From Archivesica marissinica (taxonomy: Eukaryota > Mollusca > Bivalvia > Venerida > Vesicomyidae): a stretch of DNA of 64,000 nt. How positions within the stretch are numbered: the first letter of the stretch is position 1; every line of letters begins with the position of its first letter. Shown piece by piece: positions 1 through 10,424 of the stretch. Below the pieces are notes generated by a model. That model did not search any database and had not been told where the DNA came from. It was given only the letters and a program-made list of their open reading frames with translations. Where the stretch lies: the NCBI GenBank assembly GCA_014843695.1, contig CM026390.1:3741213-3805212 (forward strand). The letters are read 5' to 3'. The position numbers were made by a program, and so were the translations under genes.

Positions 1-377
1 GATTGCTAGATAGTTGGATTTCTAGATAGTTGGATTGCTAGATAGTTGGATTGCTAGATAGTTGGATTGCAAGATAGTTGGATTTCTAGATAGTTGGATT
101 GCTAGATAGTTGGATTGCAAGATAGTTGGATTTCTAGATAGTTGGATTGCTAGATAGTTGGATTGCTAGATAGTTGGATTGCTAGATAGTTGGATTGCAA
201 GATAGTTGGATTGCTAGATAATTGGATTGCTAGATAGTGGATTGCTAGATAGTTGCATTGCGAGATAGTTGGATTGCTAGATAGTTGGATTGCTAGATAG
301 TTGGATTGCTAGATAGTTTGATTGCTATATAGTTGGATTGCGAGATAGTTGGATTGCTAGATAGTTGGATTGCGAGA
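1..377. repeat. Minisatellite, 16-bp unit
   Basis: About 23 head-to-tail copies of gattgctagatagttg are visible, with a common t/g variant at the fifth base and occasional 1-bp changes. The array runs off the left edge of the window. It stops exactly where a transposon-like end (cagtcaaacctctc) starts at 380. Confidence 0.97.
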
Positions 378-379
378 TA

Positions 380-460
380 CAGTCAAACCTCTCCAGAGCA
401 AACACCATCCGGATACACACAAGATTTGCTGTGTAGAGGTTGTTCTAGGTAGGTTCAATT
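380..460. mobile_element. Fragment resembling a pogo-like transposon end
   Basis: The sequence cagtcaaacctctccagag, followed about 45 bp later by gtagaggttgttctaggtag, resembles one end of short Tc1/pogo-type elements (compare the better-preserved termini at 22190 and 23340). The second end is not found, so this is a partial element or a chance resemblance. Confidence 0.3.
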
Positions 461-784
461 TTTTGAAGTTTGTAAATGCGGGAATAGTCAGTTTTGTCAT
501 GTATGATTGCTCATAGAGTATACAGAATGGGGTACTACTTTCATTATACGATAGATTGAACTAAGATTGAATATCTAAGGACGCAATGTGTTAAAATCGC
601 CAGATTATGCAAATTTATGACAATTGTGACATTAATGTTTTCAATATATCAAAGTCAAAAAGTCAAGGATGGCAACGAGTAGCAATTTTGATACTCGAGT
701 ATTTGGAACCAGTCCCGATCGAGTACAAGAGGTGCTCGGAAAAGATCATTTGATTTTTAGGATGGTAGGTTTGATTTAATTTCA
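461..784. other. AT-rich single-copy sequence
   Basis: No coding exon, RNA gene or repeat was recognised. A short stretch near 690 (atactcgagtatttgg) looks like a worn transposon end but has no partner. Confidence 0.5.
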
Positions 785-1180
785 GATAATTGGTAAGACA
801 TTTGGTAAGATATTTGGTAAGATATTTCGTAAGATATTTGGTAAGATATTTGGTAAGACATTTGGTAAGATATTTGGTAAGATATTTGGTAAGATATTTG
901 GTAAGATATTTGGTAAGACATTTAGTAAGACATTTGGTAAGATATTTGGTAAGACATTTAGTAAGACATTTGGTAAGACATTTAGTAAGACATTTGGTAA
1001 GACATTTGGTAAGACATTTGGTAAGATATTTGGTAAGATATTTGGTAAGACATTTAGTAAGACATTTGGTAAGATATTTGGTAAGATATTTGGTAAGATA
1101 TTTGGTAAGACATTTGGTAAGATATTTGGTAAGATATTTGGTAAGACATTTGGTAAGATATTTCGTAAGATATTTTGTAA
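785..1180. repeat. Minisatellite, 12-bp unit
   Basis: About 33 copies of atttggtaagat occur, with t/c variation giving gatattt or gacattt. Because 12 is a multiple of three, one frame reads as an endless LVRY/LVRH peptide of 146 residues. I treat that as a repeat artefact: it has no complexity and no recognisable flanking coding sequence. Confidence 0.96.
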
Positions 1181-1735
1181 GTATTTCAGATGATAAAACT
1201 GATGATAAATTATCTTATTACGGTATGTGATAAAAACATTGCATTGTAATAAAGCTAAACCCAGGAAAATACTTTATTCATTTTAATGAGATAATTATTT
1301 ATGCAAACATATAATGTTTATAAACAGTCCAGACAGACGAGGCATGGCCATATACGAAGGTATGCATGCACCTGCAAAATTCTTTTTTCTTCATCTTAAG
1401 CGATCAAAAGATATACCCAGTAAAACAACCTGCCATCTCCATACTGAACATGTCCTCTGCTCAAGTATTTGATAGCCGGTAGTGGAATGGATAAATCAGT
1501 AAGTACACAAGGGCGTAGCTACCAATTTTGACTTTGAAGGTCCGACTAACATGACTAATACATTTGAGCACCAAAGGATGCTATTTTGGTAAGAGCGCTA
1601 GGGTCTGGGGGCATATTCACTCAGAAAAATGTTTGAATCTTAGTATGTCAATGGTGCACTCTATCACATTTAAATTTACGTCTTGGATATTCAAATTTTG
1701 ATAGTTTCAGAGATAGCATTTATGTTGTGCAGAAT
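1181..1735. other. Single-copy sequence
   Basis: AT-rich sequence of mixed composition. I see no exon with supporting splice sites and no repeat family that recurs elsewhere in the window. Confidence 0.5.
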
Positions 1736-2388
1736 ACATGACTGTGACCTTCAAGTTGACAACCCATACCATCACCCCACATGACTGTGACCTACAAGTT
1801 GACAACCCATACCATCACCCCACATGACTGTGACCTTCAAGTTGACAACCCATACCATCACCCCACATGACTGTGACCTACAAGTTGACAACCCATACCA
1901 TCACCCCACATGACTGTGACCTTCAAGTTGACAACCCATACCATCACCCCACATGACTGTGACCTACAAGTTGACAACCCATACCATCACCCCACATGAC
2001 TGTGACCTTCAAGTTGACAACCCATACCATCACCCCACATGACTGTGACCTACAAGTTGACAACCCATACCATCACCCCACATGACTGTGACCTTCAAGT
2101 TGACAACCCATACCATCACCCCACATGACTGTGACCTACAAGTTGACAACCCATACCATCACCCCACATGACTGTGACCTACAAGTTGACAACCCATACC
2201 ATCACCCCACATGACTGTGACCTACAAGTTGACAACCCATACCATCACCCCACATGACTGTGACCTACAAGTTGACAACCCATACCATCACCCCACATGA
2301 CTGTGACCTACAAGTTGACAACCCAATTTACCATCACCCCACATGACTGTGACCTACAAGTTGACAACCCAATTTACCATCACCCCAC
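1736..2388. repeat. Minisatellite, 43-bp unit with 86-bp dimer phase
   Basis: About 15 copies carry catgactgtgacc and caacccataccatcacc. In the first ten copies the bases after gacc alternate strictly (ttc, tac), making an 86-bp higher-order unit. The remaining copies are all the tac type, and the last two carry an extra aattt-type expansion before accatcacc. Confidence 0.96.
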
Positions 2389-2467
2389 TTACAGTTTTGA
2401 TTGTATTTTTGTGGTTTTATATTTTTTATTTTCTGGGACAATATGCAGGCCCGGTCGGGCCTTCAGA

Positions 2468-2513
2468 GCCATATAGTAGCTAGGTGCCTGGCCATATAGT
2501 AGCTAGGTGCCTG
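2468..2513. repeat. 23-bp tandem duplication
   Basis: Two perfect adjacent copies of a 23-bp sequence starting gccatatagtagctagg and ending gtgcctg. Confidence 0.9.
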
Positions 2514-2573
2514 GTACAAGAGATATTCTTCCTAGACTGTGTCTCATATATCCATTTATCACATTTGTTGCTG

Positions 2574-2950
2574 GATTCAGCACAGTACAACATACATGTA
2601 CCATATTGTCCTGTGATTCAGCACAGTACAACATACATGTACCATATTGTCCTGTGATTCAGCACAGTACAACATACATGTACCATATTGTCCTGTGATT
2701 CAGCACAGTACAACATACATGTACCATATTGTCCTGTGATTCAGCACAGTACAACATACATGTACCATATTGTCCTGTGATTCAGCACAGTACAACATAC
2801 ATGTACCATATTGTCCCCATATTGTCCTGTGATTCAGCACAGTACAACATACATGTACCATATTGTCCTGTGATTCAGCACAGTACAACATACATGTACC
2901 ATATTGTCCTGTGATTCAGCACAGTACAACATACATGTAACATATTGTCC
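2574..2950. repeat. Minisatellite, 41-bp unit
   Basis: About nine near-identical copies contain gattcagcacagtacaac and accatattgtcctgt. One copy near 2815 has a short internal duplication (ccccatattgt). Short open frames on both strands are by-products of the repeat. Confidence 0.95.
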
Positions 2951-3266
2951 AGGCAAGCATGAGTAAAGTATTAATACTTTTGTAAGTTACTGGCTGCACT
3001 GTACCACACCCTCATTCAGGTGAATGTTTGATTTTATTTCATGCGAATGTTTGATTTTATTTCATGCAAGAGTTATGCTCCAGACAAGGAAGCACATGGA
3101 CAGATGAACGGATGCACAGCCTCACGATTGGGTGGCTCCCCATTGTTCTCTCCTTTGCTCTATCAGCTACAAGAATATATAGCCAATTAGCAGCTAACCC
3201 TAGACCACTAGACAATATATCTATTGTTATCCTAGCCATGCAAGTACTCAATAGTGTGTACAGAAA
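2951..3266. other. Single-copy sequence between two arrays
   Basis: Contains a 21-bp direct duplication near 3018-3064 (gaatgtttgattttatttca). The plus strand can be read as a hydrophobic segment around 3120-3170 (GWLPIVLSFALSAT), but no good splice sites support it as an exon. Confidence 0.4.
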
Positions 3267-3657
3267 AATGAATGGACAGACAGGTGGAAGAATAAATGGA
3301 CAGACAAACAGATGGAAGAATGAATGGACAGACAAACAGATGGAAGAATGAATGGACAGACAAACAGATGGAAGAATGAATGGACAGACAAACAGATGGA
3401 AGAATGAATGGACAGACGTACAGATGGAAGAATGAATGGACAGACAAACAGATGGAAGAATGAATGGACAGACGTACAGATGGAAGAATGAATGGACAGA
3501 CAAACAGATGGAAGAATGAATGGACAGACAAACAGATGGAAGAATAAATGGACAAACAAACAAACAGATGGAAGAATGAATGGACAGACAAACGGATGGA
3601 AGAATGAATGGACAAACAAACAGATGGAAGAATGATGAACAGACAGACAGACAGACA
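3267..3657. repeat. Minisatellite, 28-bp unit
   Basis: About 14 copies contain aatggacagacaaacag and atggaagaatg. The array is purine-rich on the plus strand. Its minus strand is open in all frames, giving Cys/Leu/Ser/Ile-rich peptides of 140-210 residues that I reject as genes. Confidence 0.95.
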
Positions 3658-3674
3658 ATCTGGCATAAAGAAGC

Positions 3675-4197
3675 AATATTACCTGTCATAGTAAACACCC
3701 CCGACCAACAGGCCTATATTACCTGTCATAGTAAACACCCCGACCAACAGGCCTATATTACCTGCATAGTAAACACCCCGACCAACAGGCCTATATTACC
3801 TGTCATAGTAAACACCCCGACCAACAGGCCTATACTACCTGCATAGTAAACACCCCGACCAACAGGCCTATATTACCTGTAAGAGTAAACCCGACCAACA
3901 GGCCTATTGTGTGGGTTTTTGTGTCGACCAACAGGCCTATATACCTGATAGTAAACACCCCGACCAACAGGCCTATAACCCCGACCAACAGCCTATATTA
4001 CCTGTCATAGTAAACACCCCCGACCAACAGGCCTATATTACCTGTCATAGTAAACACCCCGACCAACAGGCCTATATTACCTGCATAGTAAACACCCCGA
4101 CCAACAGGCCTATATTACCTGTCATAGTAAACACCCCGACCAACAGGCCTATATTACCTGTCATAGTAAACACCCCGACCAACAGGCCTATATTACG
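3675..4197 (-). repeat. 39-bp array copied from a coding exon end and its splice donor
   Basis: About a dozen 38-40 bp copies contain gaccaacaggcctatatt and acctgtcatagtaaac on the plus strand. Read on the minus strand, each copy equals the last 39 bp of the CHT1-like exon at 4158-4365, encoding [13 protein letters not shown] and ending in CAG|GTAAT, a consensus 5' splice donor. The exon-proximal copies are nearly perfect. Copies from about 3870 to 4000 are damaged by small deletions. Confidence 0.93.
4118..4119 (-). promoter_or_regulatory. Second, in-frame candidate splice donor
   Basis: The exon-intron boundary CAG|GTAAT recurs here exactly 39 nt downstream of the first donor. Use of this donor would lengthen the exon by 13 codons without changing phase. 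The next copy (boundary near 4081) has lost one base and would shift the frame. Whether any copy but the first is used is unknown. Confidence 0.5.
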
Positions 4198-4365
4198 TCC
4201 TGCCAACATCACATTTTCAGAACTAGCTTCTGCGCCCGTCTGCTTGGCCTTTCTTGCTGCCCACAGCCCGACCAATAAGATGAGCAGATAGAAGACAATG
4301 ATGGCAATAAGACCGGGGATGTGAATCGCCATGGTAACCACTTGTTCAGTATGCTAATTAAAATC
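4158..4365 (-). CDS. SLC5A7: First coding exon of a high-affinity choline transporter (CHT1/SLC5A7-like)
   Basis: CHT1 is the sodium- and chloride-dependent plasma-membrane transporter that returns choline to cholinergic nerve terminals for acetylcholine synthesis. This exon encodes 58 complete codons plus one base. The ATG is at 4332 in a good context (ACCATGG). The protein starts MAIHIPG and continues into the first membrane helix [15 protein letters not shown], then LWAARK, a polar loop, and [14 protein letters not shown]. The helix and the GR-IGLLVG-FTMT block match the family's conserved N-terminus, so the family call is strong. A 3' splice acceptor with a pyrimidine tract (TTTCTATTTTCAG) ends at 4366, leaving 33 nt of 5' UTR in the exon. 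The first donor is CAG|GTAAT, with the exon ending at 4158 in phase 1. The following exons are not in the window, or not recognisable in its left 3.6 kb. The oddity is that the sequence downstream of the donor is a tandem array of the exon's own last 39 bp. Confidence 0.85.
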
Positions 4366-4380
4366 CTGAAAATAGAAACA
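4366..4380 (-). promoter_or_regulatory. 3' splice acceptor of the CHT1-like exon
   Basis: On the minus strand a pyrimidine-rich tract ending TTTTCAG directly precedes the 33-nt 5' UTR of the CHT1-like exon. It implies an upstream non-coding exon at higher coordinates, which I could not identify. Confidence 0.7.
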
Positions 4381-4390
4381 AGTTTTATAT

Positions 4391-4743
4391 TTAACCCTTT
4401 CAACACCACAGACCTCTAAATAGGCTTACAAAAAGTGTAGAACCAGATAAATCGTATACACTATGCATAATTATACATGTGTGTTCATTTGTTTTGTTCA
4501 GTACATTGTATATACAGAATGAATGCAATAAAATATGATTAAACTTAAGAACCAGATGAGCCAGCTCGTGACGAGCCGTCTCATTAGGATCTGCACTTTT
4601 TGCTAGCAATATTACTATTTTTTTGACAAAATTACCCATTTTGATAAATGAACTGGTCCAAATGTAATTTTCTTATTAATTTATTGGTCTAAACACATCA
4701 TGCACCAGTCCATGTCAGATACGTGGTGCTGAATGGGGTAAAT
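4391..4743. mobile_element. TTAA-type MITE, interrupted copy
   Basis: The left end reads TTAA followed by ccctttcaacacc; the right end is a worn inverted match (gctgaatggggtaaa). The centre holds a palindrome around cgtgacgagccg. It is the same family as 40555-40798 in the opposite orientation. The TTAA targets and short inverted ends suggest mobilisation by a piggyBac-like transposase, which is inference. Confidence 0.75.
4449..4547. mobile_element. 99-bp insertion inside the MITE, with 10-bp target duplication
   Basis: The sequence agaaccagat occurs at 4439-4448 and again at 4548-4557. The copy at 40555 is uninterrupted at this point, so the 99 bp between is an insertion with a 10-bp target site duplication. 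The insert is AT-rich, ends tgattaaactta, and matches nothing else here that I noticed. A truncated retroelement is the simplest reading. Confidence 0.65.
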
Positions 4744-5048
4744 GTATTTTTTTAATGAAGATATAGTGAATACTACTTGAGGGGATATATCTATGGCCGA
4801 CAAAACGAAAAACATTAACCAGTTTCGTTCATGCTAGAACTCGTCCGAGCATACTTCGACTCGATTAAGATGCAGACTGTTCATACCCTTCGGTGTTAGC
4901 CATCATAATTCCAGATTACACTGGAATCGAAGAGAATTCTGGGATAGATTTACCAGTATTTTTTAATGAATTTATGTCTGCTGAAAAAAATGGTTTTTAG
5001 TCTGCTCATGAAACATCATAAATATCATCGTTTTATACACCCACGGTC
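4744..5048. other. Single-copy sequence
   Basis: No exon, RNA gene or known repeat was recognised in this interval. Confidence 0.45.
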
Positions 5049-5510
5049 CAAGCAGGGGCATAGCATGCCAAGCAGGGGCGTAGCATGCCAAGCAGGGGTG
5101 TAGCATGCCAAGCAGGGGTGTAGCATGCCAAGCAGGGGTGTAGCATGCCAAGCAGGGCGGTATCATGCAAAGCAGGGGTGTAGCATACCAAGCAGGGGTG
5201 TAGCATGCCAAACAGGGGTGTAGCATGCCAAGCAGGGGCGTAGCATGCCAAGCAGGGGCGTAGCAAGCCAAGCAGGGGGGTAGCATGCCAAGCAGCGGTG
5301 TAGCAAGCCAAACAGGGGCGTAGTATGCCTAGCAGGGGTGTAGCAAGCCAAGCAGGGGTGTAGCATGCCAAGCAGGGGCATAGCATGCCAAACAGGGACG
5401 TAGCATGCAAAGCAGGGGCGTAGCATGCCAAGCAGGGGTGTAGCATGCCAAGCAGGGGCGTATCATGCCAAGCAGGGGCGTAGCATGCCAAGCAGGGGCA
5501 TAGCATGCCT
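5049..5510. repeat. Minisatellite, 20-bp unit
   Basis: About 23 copies of agcaggggtgtagcatgcca occur with frequent c/t and a/g variants. All three minus-strand frames are open (peptides rich in HPCLACY-type repeats), which is expected for a stop-free unit. The array meets the next one at 5508 through a shared catgcc. Confidence 0.96.
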
Positions 5511-7476
5511 ACAGTACAATATTAGGAAGCTATATATGGCAAGTCTCATGCCTACAGTACAATATTAGGAAGCTATATATGCCAAGTCTCATGCCAACAG
5601 TACAATATTAGGAAGCTATATATGGCAAGTCTCATGCCTACAGTACAATATTAGGAAGCTATATATACCAAGTCTCATGCCTACAGTACAATATTAGGAA
5701 GCTATATATGGCAAGTCTCATGCCTACAGTACAATATTAGGAAGCTATATATGGCAAGTCTCATGCCAACAGTACAATATTAGGAAGCTATATATACCAA
5801 GTCTCATGCCTACAGTACGATATTAGGAAGCTATATATGGCAAGTCTCATGCCTACAGTACAATATTAGGAAGCTATATATGGCAAGTCTCATGCCTACA
5901 GTACAATATTAGGAAGCTATATATGGCAAGTCTCATGCCAACAGTACAATATTAGGAAGCTATATATGCCAAGTCTCATGCCAACAGTACAATATTAGGA
6001 AGCTATATATGGCAAGTCTCATGCCTACAGTACAATATTAGGAAGCTATATATGCCAAGTCTCATGCCTACAGTACAATATTAGGAAGCTATATATGCCA
6101 AGTCTCATGCCTACAGTACAATATTAGGAAGCTATATATACCAAGTCTCATGCCAACAGTACAATATTAGGAAGCTATATATACCAAGTCTCATGCCAAC
6201 AGTACAATATTAGGAAGCTATATATGCCAAGTCTCATGCCAACAGTACAATATTAGGAAGCTATATATGGCAAGTCTCATGCCAACAGTACAATATTAGG
6301 AAGCTATATATGGCAAGTCTCATGCCAACAGTACAATATTAGGAAGCTATATATGCCAAGTCTCATGCCTACAGTACAATATTAGGAAGCTATATATGCC
6401 AAGTCTCATGCCTACAGTACAATATTAGGAAGCTATATATGCCAAGTCTCATGCCAACAGTACAATATTAGGAAGCTATATATACCAAGTCTCATGCCAA
6501 CAGTACAATATTAGGAAGCTATATATACCAAGTCTCATGCCAACAGTACAATATTAGGAAGCTATATATACCAAGTCTCATGCCTACAGTACAATATTAG
6601 GAACTATATATGGCAAGTCTCATGCCTACAGTACAATATTAGGAAGCTATATATGGCAAGTCTCATGCCTACAGTACAATATTAGGAAGCTATATATGGC
6701 AAGTCTCATGCCAACAGTACAATATTAGGAAGCTATATATGCCAAGTCTCATGCCAACAGTACAATATTAGGAAGCTATATATGGCAAGTCTCATGCCTA
6801 CAGTACAATATTAGGAAGCTATATATGCCAAGTCTCATGCCTACAGTACAATATTAGGAAGCTATATATGCCAAGTCTCATGCCTACAGTACAATATTAG
6901 GAAGCTATATATTTAGGAGCTATATATGGCAAGTCTCTGCCACAGTACATATAGGAAGCTATATATGCAAGTCTCATGCCAACAGTACAATATTAGGAAG
7001 CTATATATGGCAAGTCTCATGCCTACAGTACAATATTAGGAAGCTATATATGCCAAGTCTCATGCCAACAGTACAATATTAGGAAGCTATATATGCCAAG
7101 TCTCATGCCTACAGTACAATATTAGGAAGCTATATATGCCAAGTCTCATGCCTACAGTACAATATTAGGAAGCTATATATACCAAGTCTCATGCCTACAG
7201 TACAATATTAGGAAGCTATATATGCCAAGTCTCATGCCAACAGTACAATATTAGGAAGCTATATATGGCAAGTCTCATGCCTACAGTACAATATTAGGAA
7301 GCTATATATGGCAAGTCTCATGCCTACAGTACAATATTAGGAAGCTATATATGCCAAGTCTCATGCCTACAGTACAATATTAGGAAGCTATATATGGCAA
7401 GTCTCATGCCTACAGTACAATATTAGGAAGCTATATATGCCAAGTCTCATGCCTACAGTACAATATTAGGAAGCTA
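5508..7476. repeat. Minisatellite, 43-bp unit, about 46 copies
   Basis: Units contain tctcatgcctacagtac and aatattaggaagctatat. Two variable positions (cctacag or ccaacag; atatggc, atatgcc or atatacc) define subtypes that occur in short runs, so blocks of several units have been copied together. A patch at 6902-6975 carries several small deletions unlike the rest of the array. Confidence 0.97.
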
Positions 7477-7497
7477 AAAATATTTCAAATGCCAGGA

Positions 7498-7874
7498 AAT
7501 TGCATACCATACCTATAAGACGACATTTTTACCACCAGATTACGGCCTCAAGGTGGCTTACCGTCTTATAAATGAGTGCTATTTTTTTTTTTAATTCAAA
7601 TTTTTAAACTTTTTTTTTTTAATTCAAATTTTTAAACTTTTTTTAAAAATGTGTTAAAATTTATGGTATCCATAATTACGTTCTAGAAAAGAAGCCAAGC
7701 ACCCGACACTGAACATTTCTTCAACGTGCACTGGCTGAACCTGCCATTTATACTTGTGTCTAGTGTCCATTTTATCAACCTGTTTTATATGGGAGTGCAT
7801 GCCATAACCCTCAGATTTCAGGACCAAAGTAGGGGGGGGGGGGATGGTCTTATAGGCTAGTATGGAAGGTACAG
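7498..7874. mobile_element. Possible MITE with inverted cctataagac ends
   Basis: The left side reads ataccatacctataagacg. The right side reads gtcttataggctagtatgg, its approximate reverse complement. The interior holds two near-identical A/T tracts (aattcaaatttttaaac) and a run of 13 G around 7832. The element is worn, and its exact ends are uncertain. Confidence 0.45.
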
Positions 7875-8284
7875 TATTAAATATTTTAGCTTCAAATTAT
7901 TTCAAAATAAGTTTATGAAATTAATTGGAGAAGATGATCACTTTTAATTATTTTCATATGAAAAAAGATTAATTATCAATTATTTGATAGAAATTATTTA
8001 ATTACTAAAAAATCAGATGTTAATTGATCAGATGTTAATTGATCAGATTAATTGATCAGATGTTAATTGATCAGATGTTAATTGCGTCACTTATTTTTCC
8101 CCTTAAAGAGTTAATATTCTGTAGCTAGGAACCAGTCAAAACATATCACTTGGGAACCCAACAGACAAAGTATAAACACAAACCACTTCTGTCTTATCTC
8201 TGCAGCAGGGTATTAATGTATTCCACACGTTTTGTACATATATATATATATATATATAGCTTGCCCAGACAGCACAATTCTTCC
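7875..8284. other. AT-rich sequence with a 15-bp repeat and a TA run
   Basis: Five imperfect copies of atcagatgttaattg lie at 8011-8082. A (ta)n microsatellite lies near 8238-8260. Nothing coding was recognised. Confidence 0.6.
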
Positions 8285-8445
8285 TACACCGTGCACCTAA
8301 AAGAACCAGAGGAGACTCTGGAATGGGTCTCTGTCTGTATTATTGCACTATCCTCCAACAATCTAAAATGACTAATCTGTTCAGGAGGCATCACTCATAT
8401 GGGTAGCGACGATAAATAAAACGTAAAACACACACACACAAATCT
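8285..8445 (+). mobile_element. tRNA-derived SINE (family 1), 3' half only
   Basis: It matches the 3' part of the full SINEs at 15797 and 46147: gtgcacctaaaagaacc, then gactctggaatgggtctctg, then the tail around gtagcgacgataaa and a CA-rich end. The tRNA head is absent and the last third has lost several bases (for example caaccg before gtagcg), so this is an old 5'-truncated copy. Confidence 0.85.
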
Positions 8446-8841
8446 TGAGTAGGGCTGGTTTGAACGTTGTCACTAAGTGTCTAACTAACACGATATGAAG
8501 TGAATCCTCTTCCAATATGACACAACTTCATGGCCCTACATCAACATCTCTATTATATATAGAAGTAAGGAGCATTGGGCAAAATCAATAGTCCTCTAGA
8601 TAGGAGGGGGCTAATCAAGGCATGATTGATCTCGTTACTGAGAAAACTGTATGAAAATGACATCTTTATAGTCCCTAATGAGCGACAATACTTAACATGC
8701 CCATGGAGCATGCACAGACACTGAGCATATATATCTGGCAAGGAAATACAATCTTAATTGGATTGATTTTACAGCACATAGATAACAGTTTCATTAATTG
8801 ATTACAATCAGACAAAAAGTGCTTCAACAATATGCAGACAC
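8446..8841. other. Single-copy sequence
   Basis: No exon or repeat was recognised. A 62-codon minus-strand open frame at 8553-8741 has no features of a real protein. Confidence 0.45.
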
Positions 8842-10424
8842 ACTCTGAGGGCCCATCCTAGGTCAACTCTGAGGGCCATCCTAGGTCAACTCTTAGGGCC
8901 CATCCTAGGTCAACTTTCAGGGCCCATCCTAGGTCAGCTCTGAGGGCCCATCCTAGGTCAACTCTGAGGGCCATCCTAGGTCAACTCTGAGGGCCCATCC
9001 TAGGTCAACTCTGAGGGCCCATCCTAGGTCAACTCTGAGGGCCATCCTAGGTCAACTCTCAGGGCCCATCCTAGGTCAACTCTGAGGGCCATCCTAGGTC
9101 AACTCTGAGGGCCCATCCTAGGTCAACATTCAGGGCCCATCCTAGGTCAACATTCAGGGCCCATCCTAGGTCAGCTCTGAGGGCCCATCCTAGGTCAGCT
9201 CTCAGAGCCCATCCTAGGTCAGCTCTCAGGGCCCATCCTAGGTCAGCTCTGAGGGCCCATCCTAGGTCAACTCTGAGGGCCCATCCTGTGTCAACTCTCA
9301 GGGCCCATCCTAGGTCAACTCTCAGGGCCCATCCTAGGTCAGCTCTGAGAGCCCATCCTAGGTCAGCTCTGAGGGCCCATCCTAGGTCAGCTCTGAGGGC
9401 CCATCCTAGGTCAGCTCTGAGGGCCCATCCTAGGTCAGCTCTGAGGGCCCATCCTAGGTCAGCTCTGAGGGCCCATCCTAGGTCAACTCTCAGGACCCAT
9501 CCTAGGTCAACTCTCAGGGCCCATCCTAGGTCAGCTCTGAGGGCCCATCCTAGGTCAGCTCTGAGGGCCCATCCTAGGTCAGCTCTGAGGGCCCATCCTA
9601 GGTCAGCTCTGAGGGCACATCTTAGGTCAACTCTCAGGGCTCATCCTAGGTCAGCTCTCAGGGCCCATCCTAGGTCAGCTCTGAGGGCCCATCCTAGGTC
9701 AACTCTGAGGGCCCATCCTAGGTCAACTCTGAGGGCCCATCCTGGGTCAACTCTCAGGGCCCATCCTAGGTCAACTCTCAGGGCCCATCCTAGGTCAGCT
9801 CTGAGGGCCCATCCTAGGTCAGCTCTGAGGGCCCATCCTAGGTCAGCTCTGAGGGCCCATCCTAGGTCAGCTCTGAGGGCCCATCCTAGGTCAGCTCTGA
9901 GGGCCCATCCTAGGTCAGCTCTGAGGGCCCATCCTAGGTCAACTCTCAGGACCCATCCTAGGTCAACTCTCAGGGCCCATCCTAGGTCAGCTCTGAGGGC
10001 CCATCCTAGGTCAGCTCTGAGGGCCCATCCTAGGTCAGCTCTGAGGGCCCATCCTAGGTCAGCTCTGAGGGCACATCTTAGGTCAACTCTCAGGGCTCAT
10101 CCTAGGTCAGCTCTTGAGGGCCCATCCTAGGTCAACTCTGAGGGCCCATCCTGGGTCAACTCTGAGGGCCCATCCTAGGTCAGCTGTGAGGGCCCATCCT
10201 GGGTCAACTCTCAGGGCCCATCCTAGTTCAGCTCTGAGGGCCCATCCTAGGTCAGCTCTGAGGGCCCATCCTAGGTCAGCTCTGAGGGCCCATCCTGGGT
10301 CAACTCTCAGGACCCATCCTAGGTCAACTCTCAGGGCCCATCCTAGGTCAACTCTCAGGGCCCATCCTGGGTCAACTCTCAGGACCCATCCTAGGTCAAC
10401 TCTCAGGGCCCATCCTAGGTCAGA
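8842..10424. repeat. Minisatellite, 24-bp unit, about 66 copies
   Basis: Units are ctctgagggcccatcc plus taggtcaa or taggtcag. Each carries the palindromes gggccc and cctagg. Period 24 keeps one frame open, giving the RSALRAHP peptide repeat of 280 residues, which I reject as a gene. Two rare variants (caggacccat; gggcacatctta) recur exactly 456 bp apart, so about 19 units were duplicated as a block. Confidence 0.97.

Noticed and set aside
3064..3260. A plus-strand peptide (GWLPIVLSFALSAT) faintly like a membrane helix of SLC5 transporters.
   Set aside because: It is on the opposite strand to the CHT1-like exon, lacks the family's invariant residues after the helix, and has no convincing splice donor.
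1..3657. Search for the next CHT1 exon (conserved glycine-rich block) downstream of the first coding exon on the minus strand.
   Set aside because: No matching coding sequence was found in the single-copy gaps; the next exon probably lies beyond the left edge of the window.
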